In this document: positions 60,879 to 64,000 of the stretch, one piece after another
How the letters are laid out: each line of letters begins with the position of its first letter
Position numbering within the stretch: the first letter of the stretch is position 1
Origin: an uncultured Bacteroidales bacterium
Lineage (GTDB): Bacteria > Bacteroidota > Bacteroidia > Bacteroidales > Bacteroidaceae
Direction of reading: 5' to 3'
Assembly: GCA_945787885.1 (NCBI GenBank)
Contig: CALZJF010000001.1
Span: 62,001-126,000, forward strand
Length of the DNA stretch: 64,000 nt
Position numbers and translations under genes: made by a program
The notes under the pieces: model-generated
The model's input: the letters and a program-made list of their open reading frames with translations, nothing else
What the model was told of the DNA's origin: nothing
Database searches by the model: none

Positions 60879-61805
60879 TTATCTATCTGCCCGACGGATA
60901 ATCTCCAATGCCCGCTCCACTTTCTGCTCCGTGGGGAGCGTGGCATCTATCCAATCAATGTGAGTGCCACGACGCCCCATGCCGCGGAACCATGTCATTT
61001 GGCGTTTGGCAAACTGATGGATGGCCGTCTCAAGCTGGGCGAACATCTCATCGTAGGAGAGCTGTCCGATGACGTGGAGGGTGAGATATTTATATTCGAG
61101 CCCATAATAGATGAGGTCGGCAGGCGGAATGCCTTCTGCCAGAAGGGCGCGAATCTCATCGAGCATACCCGCCTGAAGGCGCGCATGAAGACGCTGGGTG
61201 ATGCGCTCGCGCCGCAAATCGCGGGGAATATCGACTCCGAGGTTCACACTGGACAGGGCCGGGAAGGGGCGATGGCCGAGGGGAGATTGCTCAAGATTGT
61301 AGGTCTCGATCTCAATGGCGCGGATGGCGCGCTTGGCAGTATCGACATCGGTGGTGTTGTGCATCGACGTTCCCGCCCGCGACTTCAGCTCGCGGAGCTT
61401 CTCGGTGAGGACTTCCAAGCTGCAACCTTCGAGCTCCGCACGCAGTCGCTCGTTCTTGGGCACCTCGCTGATGCGGTAGCCCCTCACGACGCTTTCAAGA
61501 TACAGCCCCGTCCCCCCACATACTATAACGCGACGCGCGCGCGCACGGATTTGACGGTAGGCCGCGAGGAAATCCTGCTGATAGCGGAAGAGGTTGTATT
61601 TCGTGCCCGGCTCAGCGATATCCACCAAATGTACGGGTATGTTGCCGTATTCTTCGAGGTCCTTTCCCGTTCCGAGGTCCATTCTCCGATACACCTGCCG
61701 AGAGTCGGCACTGATGATTTCAGCGTCGAGACGACGGGCGAGGGCAACGGCAAAGCCCGTTTTGCCCGATGCCGTGGGGCCAAGGATGGTGATGAGGTCG
61801 GTCAT
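60879..61805 (-). CDS. miaA: tRNA dimethylallyltransferase
   Basis: A 308-residue enzyme that transfers a dimethylallyl group to A37 of tRNAs reading UNN codons. Walker A is GPTASGKT (9-16). IISADSRQVYRRMDLGTGK is the substrate loop, and VCGGTGLYLESVVRG is the dimethylallyl-pyrophosphate side. YYGLEYKYLTLHVIG and FAKRQMTWFRGM are the C-terminal motifs. The frame is open to 61862; ATG 61805 gives MTDLITILGPTASGKT, the normal start. It is transcribed away from the tRNA-Met gene with a promoter-like element about 150 bases upstream. Confidence 0.95.
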   Translation of the reverse strand: MTDLITILGPTASGKTGFAVALARRLDAEIISADSRQVYRRMDLGTGKDLEEYGNIPVHLVDIAEPGTKYNLFRYQQDFLAAYRQIRARARRVIVCGGTGLYLESVVRGYRISEVPKNERLRAELEGCSLEVLTEKLRELKSRAGTSMHNTTDVDTAKRAIRAIEIETYNLEQSPLGHRPFPALSSVNLGVDIPRDLRRERITQRLHARLQAGMLDEIRALLAEGIPPADLIYYGLEYKYLTLHVIGQLSYDEMFAQLETAIHQFAKRQMTWFRGMGRRGTHIDWIDATLPTEQKVERALEIIRRADR

Positions 61806-61952
61806 GCAGCAGAGGTTGAAGAAGAAGTGAGGGCGAAGCGGGCTTCCATGCAGCCAAATCAAGGCATTGAGCCAGCCTCGACGCTGAGAAAATCGCGAAA
61901 ACGAGGGATTTTTGCCTAAAAAGCACGCCTATTTGTCGCCATAGAATATGTG

Positions 61953-61960
61953 CAAATGTA
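61953..61960 (-). promoter_or_regulatory. miaA: Putative -7 element of miaA
   Basis: TACATTTG on the minus strand matches TAnnTTTG; no exact -33. Together with the tRNA promoter it accounts for the 342-base divergent gap. Confidence 0.4.
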
Positions 61961-62075
61961 CCGCTTTTCGATGAAAAGTGACTTTCTGGAGTATCTAAAA
62001 AACGCTTTTTTGTGAGTTTATATAGCAAAACTGACAAGCAAACTCTATTTTTTCCCTTTTTTCTCTGAGATTTCT

Positions 62076-62105
62076 TTTGCAATCCCAAAAAGTGCCGTAC
62101 CTTTG
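62076..62105 (+). promoter_or_regulatory. Promoter of the tRNA-Met gene
   Basis: TTTG (62076-62079) and TACCTTTG (62098-62105) with a spacing of 18 fit the Bacteroidetes consensus well. Transcription would start about 35 bases before the tRNA. Confidence 0.65.
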
Positions 62106-62147
62106 CACTCGCAAGACGGAAGGAACGACATTTGAAACTTCCCTTTT

Positions 62148-62224
62148 GGCGGGGTAGCTCAGCTGGTTAGAGCGCATGATTCATAATCATGAGGTCCCGG
62201 GTTCAATCCCCGGCCCCGCTACCA
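62148..62224 (+). tRNA. tRNA-Met (anticodon CAT)
   Basis: A 77-base cloverleaf with encoded CCA. Acceptor GGCGGGG pairs with CCCCGCT (G1-T72 wobble). D arm is GCTC…GAGC, anticodon stem CATGA/TCATG with loop TTCATAA, and T arm CCGGG TTCAATC CCCGG. The G-C triplets of initiator tRNA are absent from the anticodon stem, so it is an elongator Met tRNA or an Ile tRNA whose C34 is changed to lysidine. Sequence alone does not settle this. Its own promoter and terminator flank it. Confidence 0.95.
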
Positions 62225-62237
62225 CCAATAAAACGCC

Positions 62238-62268
62238 AAGCGGCTCGCATCAGCGAGCCGCTTTTTTT
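62238..62268 (+). terminator. Terminator of the tRNA gene
   Basis: AAGCGGCTCGC (62238-62248) pairs perfectly with GCGAGCCGCTT (62253-62263), followed by TTTTT. Confidence 0.9.
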
Positions 62269-62330
62269 GTGCCTGAACGGGAGGGAAAAAGAAAACTCGC
62301 AGCCGGGACGACTGCGAGCAAAACTTATAA

Positions 62331-62432
62331 GGCAGGGTTCTATAAAATAGTTTTCCATGTAAGGCAGTGTTTCTGCTTGGATGTCTTCACGCCTCTCGCA
62401 AATACATAGCAAGCTAAATGATAGAACCTGCC
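62331..62432. repeat. Miniature inverted-repeat element, diverged copy (copy 7)
   Basis: A 102-bp element with ends GGCAGGGTTCTATAAAATAG and CTAAATGATAGAACCTGCC, flanked by ATAA on both sides (62327-62330 and 62433-62436). The first bases of both ends changed together (GGCAGG / CCTGCC). The interior matches the copy at 60531. A separate hairpin CTCGCAG/CTGCGAG lies just to its left (about 62296-62318). Confidence 0.85.
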
Positions 62433-62496
62433 ATAAAACGCTTGGAGAAGGGAGAAACGAAACAGGACCGGAGGGCGATTTTCCGAAACCCGAGGC

Positions 62497-63711
62497 TTAC
62501 GACAGGCTTTTGGCAACGACGTAAGCCATAGTCCATGCGGCCTGAAGATTGAAGCCACCCGTGATGGCATCAACGTCAAGGACTTCGCCGGCGAAGTAGA
62601 GGCCGGGGTGCTGACGGCATTCGAGGGTAGAAGGAGAAATGCAGGAAAGGGCCACACCACCGCACGTGACGAACTCCTCCTTGAAACGATTTTTTCCGGC
62701 GACGGGTAAGACGTGATGAACAAGCAGGGCAGAAAGACGCACCAACTGCTTCGAGGACAACTCTGACCAGCGCAGCGCGGGACGCAACTGATACTGTTCG
62801 AGGAGACAGCGCCAGAGACGACCGTTGAAGCAGGGGGGATATGCACTCTGCAACTGCTTTTGAGGATGCTGCATCGCCAACGCCTGCAGAACGGACAAGA
62901 CTTCGGCCTCGCTCCTTCCGCCCATCCAGTTGAGGGCAAGCCGAGACTGATAGTCGGCTTCCTGTAGATAGCGTGCAGCATACGATGAGAGTTTCAGAAT
63001 GGCAGGGCCGCTGAGTCCCCAATGCGTCAGCAGGAGCGGACCGTCGGCCTTGAACTTCGTGCCGGGAATGCTTGCCACCACAGCCTCGACCACCGTACCC
63101 GAGAGTTCGCGAAGGGGATGCTCGGGCAGGCAGAGGCTGAAGAGCGAGGGAGCAGGACTGACCATTTCCAGACCAAGAGGACGGAGCAGCTCCAAACCCG
63201 AGGGGCGCGGACTACCACCCGTGGTGACGACGACGCGGTCTGCCCGCACGCTGCTGCCATCGGCAAAGAGGAGGGAATAAGCCGCATCGGGCTCGTGGCG
63301 AACAGCCGTGATGCGAGAAGCAGTATGAACCCGCACGCCATGCTGACGCATGAGGCGCAGCAGAGTGTGGACAATCTCCATAGCATCTTGCGATGCCGGA
63401 AAAACGCATTGGTCATCCTGCACCACGAGGCGCACGCCCGCCTTCTCAAACCATCGGAAGGCATCTTCATGGCTGAACTCGCGGAGCAGACGCTTCATCA
63501 GGCGAAATCCGCGGGGATAGACTGCTTCCACACTGCGGACGCCCTGAAAAGTGTTGGTCAGATTGCAGCGACCGCCGCCCGTGATGGCCACCTTTGCCAA
63601 CGGACGGCTGCCGCGCTCATAGACATTGATGACGGCGTGGGGATGACGGCGAGCTAACTCAACAGCGCAGAAGCAGCCCGCAGCACCAGCACCGATAATG
63701 GCAATTTCCAT
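62497..63711 (-). CDS. HI0933-family NAD(P)/FAD-dependent oxidoreductase
   Basis: A 404-residue cytosolic flavoprotein of the HI0933/BaiN-like family. The N terminus MEIAIIGAGAAGCFCAVELARR holds the FAD-binding GxGxxG. The family signature KVAITGGGRCNLTN follows (about residues 40-55). RADRVVVTTGGSPRPSGLE and a middle domain (~185-340) come next, and the second dinucleotide motif GLYFAGEVLDVDAITGGFNLQAAWTMAY lies near the C terminus, written here from its core. Substrates are known for only a few members, so no reaction is proposed. It starts 29 bases after the decarboxylase beta-subunit gene and may be co-transcribed. Confidence 0.9.
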   Translation of the reverse strand: MEIAIIGAGAAGCFCAVELARRHPHAVINVYERGSRPLAKVAITGGGRCNLTNTFQGVRSVEAVYPRGFRLMKRLLREFSHEDAFRWFEKAGVRLVVQDDQCVFPASQDAMEIVHTLLRLMRQHGVRVHTASRITAVRHEPDAAYSLLFADGSSVRADRVVVTTGGSPRPSGLELLRPLGLEMVSPAPSLFSLCLPEHPLRELSGTVVEAVVASIPGTKFKADGPLLLTHWGLSGPAILKLSSYAARYLQEADYQSRLALNWMGGRSEAEVLSVLQALAMQHPQKQLQSAYPPCFNGRLWRCLLEQYQLRPALRWSELSSKQLVRLSALLVHHVLPVAGKNRFKEEFVTCGGVALSCISPSTLECRQHPGLYFAGEVLDVDAITGGFNLQAAWTMAYVVAKSLS

Positions 63712-63740
63712 AGTGAAGGGCTACACACACATATATATAT

Positions 63741-64000
63741 TTACCCCAAGAAGGAAATCAGCACGCCAGCTGCAACGGCAGAACCGATGACACCTGCGAT
63801 ATTTGACGCCATGCAATAGTTCAGCACATGATTCTTGGCATCATACTTCGTAGAAATCTCATTGCAGACACGGCTTGCCATAGGGACAGCCGAGAGACCC
63901 GTAGCACCAATGAGGGGGTTAATCTTCTTACGGGCAAAGAGATTCCACACCTTCACCATGCAAATGCCCGAGGCGATGGAGAGGGCAAAGGCACAGAATC
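63741..64000 (-). CDS. Sodium-pumping decarboxylase beta subunit, C-terminal end (partial)
   Basis: The frame runs into the window edge, so only about the last 86 residues are seen. They match the C terminus of OadB/MmdB-type subunits: MVKVWNLFARKKINPLIGATGLSAVPMASRV in two blocks, then ASNIAGVIGSAVAAGVLISFLG. The beta subunit is the inner-membrane part that couples decarboxylation of oxaloacetate or methylmalonyl-CoA to Na+ export. The biotin and carboxyltransferase subunits would be expected upstream, beyond the window. Confidence 0.9.
   Translation of the reverse strand, partial: FCAFALSIASGICMVKVWNLFARKKINPLIGATGLSAVPMASRVCNEISTKYDAKNHVLNYCMASNIAGVIGSAVAAGVLISFLG

Noticed and set aside
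62148..62224. Initiator tRNA-fMet
   Set aside because: The three G-C pairs of the initiator anticodon stem are missing and position 1-72 is a G-U pair, not the usual mismatch.

Overview
The window looks like the chromosome of a Bacteroidales bacterium, most likely Prevotella-like. Promoters fit the Bacteroidetes pattern (-33 TTTG, -7 TAnnTTTG) and Shine-Dalgarno sites are rare. Family markers include a PorD-type DUF4835 protein, a DUF3127 protein, carboxypeptidase-like/TonB-type outer-membrane barrels, secreted proteins ending in a FDLxGRRV…GLYIxNGKKVLK tail, and the Bacteroides-style glycogen trio. No rRNA, phage, conjugative element, CRISPR array or transposase was found. Identifications rest on reading motifs in the translations; no database search was run.

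Layout. 1-6.3 kb (+): end of a SulP transporter with its STAS domain, an ABC ATPase, topoisomerase III, an AI-2E family permease and rplS. 6.5-12.1 kb (-): a complete tripartite efflux operon (adaptor, RND pump, TolC). 12.5-14.5 kb (-): an AT-richer islet with a DUF4595 lipoprotein and a small barrel protein. 14.8-18.6 kb (-): a sodium/solute symporter, then an ABC-type ATPase plus DUF4435/TOPRIM pair that resembles a compact PARIS/OLD-type defence module. 18.9-22.1 kb (+): a large outer-membrane barrel. 22.4-24.0 kb (-): an AAA-ATPase-like/PD-(D/E)XK protein bracketed by two copies of a miniature inverted-repeat element. 24.5-29.4 kb (-): debranching enzyme, glycogen-synthase-like glycosyltransferase and GH57 enzyme, the last with a histone-H1-like tail. 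30-37.2 kb (-): pseudoprotease-TPR protein, recN, DUF4835/PorD-like, coaBC, a 57-residue protein and dnaN. 37.7-40.8 kb (+): SSB-like DUF3127 protein, mtgA and a LOG-family protein. 42-54.5 kb (-): three large secreted multidomain proteins sharing a C-terminal tail and near-identical terminators. 55.2-61.8 kb (-): aminotransferase, Bax-inhibitor-1 protein, ribBA, an LptF/LptG-type permease and miaA. Then tRNA-Met(CAT), a HI0933-type flavoprotein and the 3' end of a sodium-pumping decarboxylase beta subunit.

The least ordinary content lies between genes. (i) A family of miniature elements with GGTAGGTTCTATAAATTAG-type ends and 4-bp target duplications appears at seven places, several within a few bases of start codons; two copies carry further nested DNA. 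(ii) Degenerate tandem repeats of about 22 bp occur in five intergenic regions, one grading into a 21-bp array that could encode a heptad repeat. (iii) Two arrays of about 107-bp palindromic units flank the LOG-family gene. (iv) A dispersed repeat of about 100-137 bp occurs twice in opposite orientation. The best candidate for a biological system of interest is the ATPase/DUF4435 pair at 16.6-18.6 kb. The miniature elements are the strongest purely sequence-level observation.
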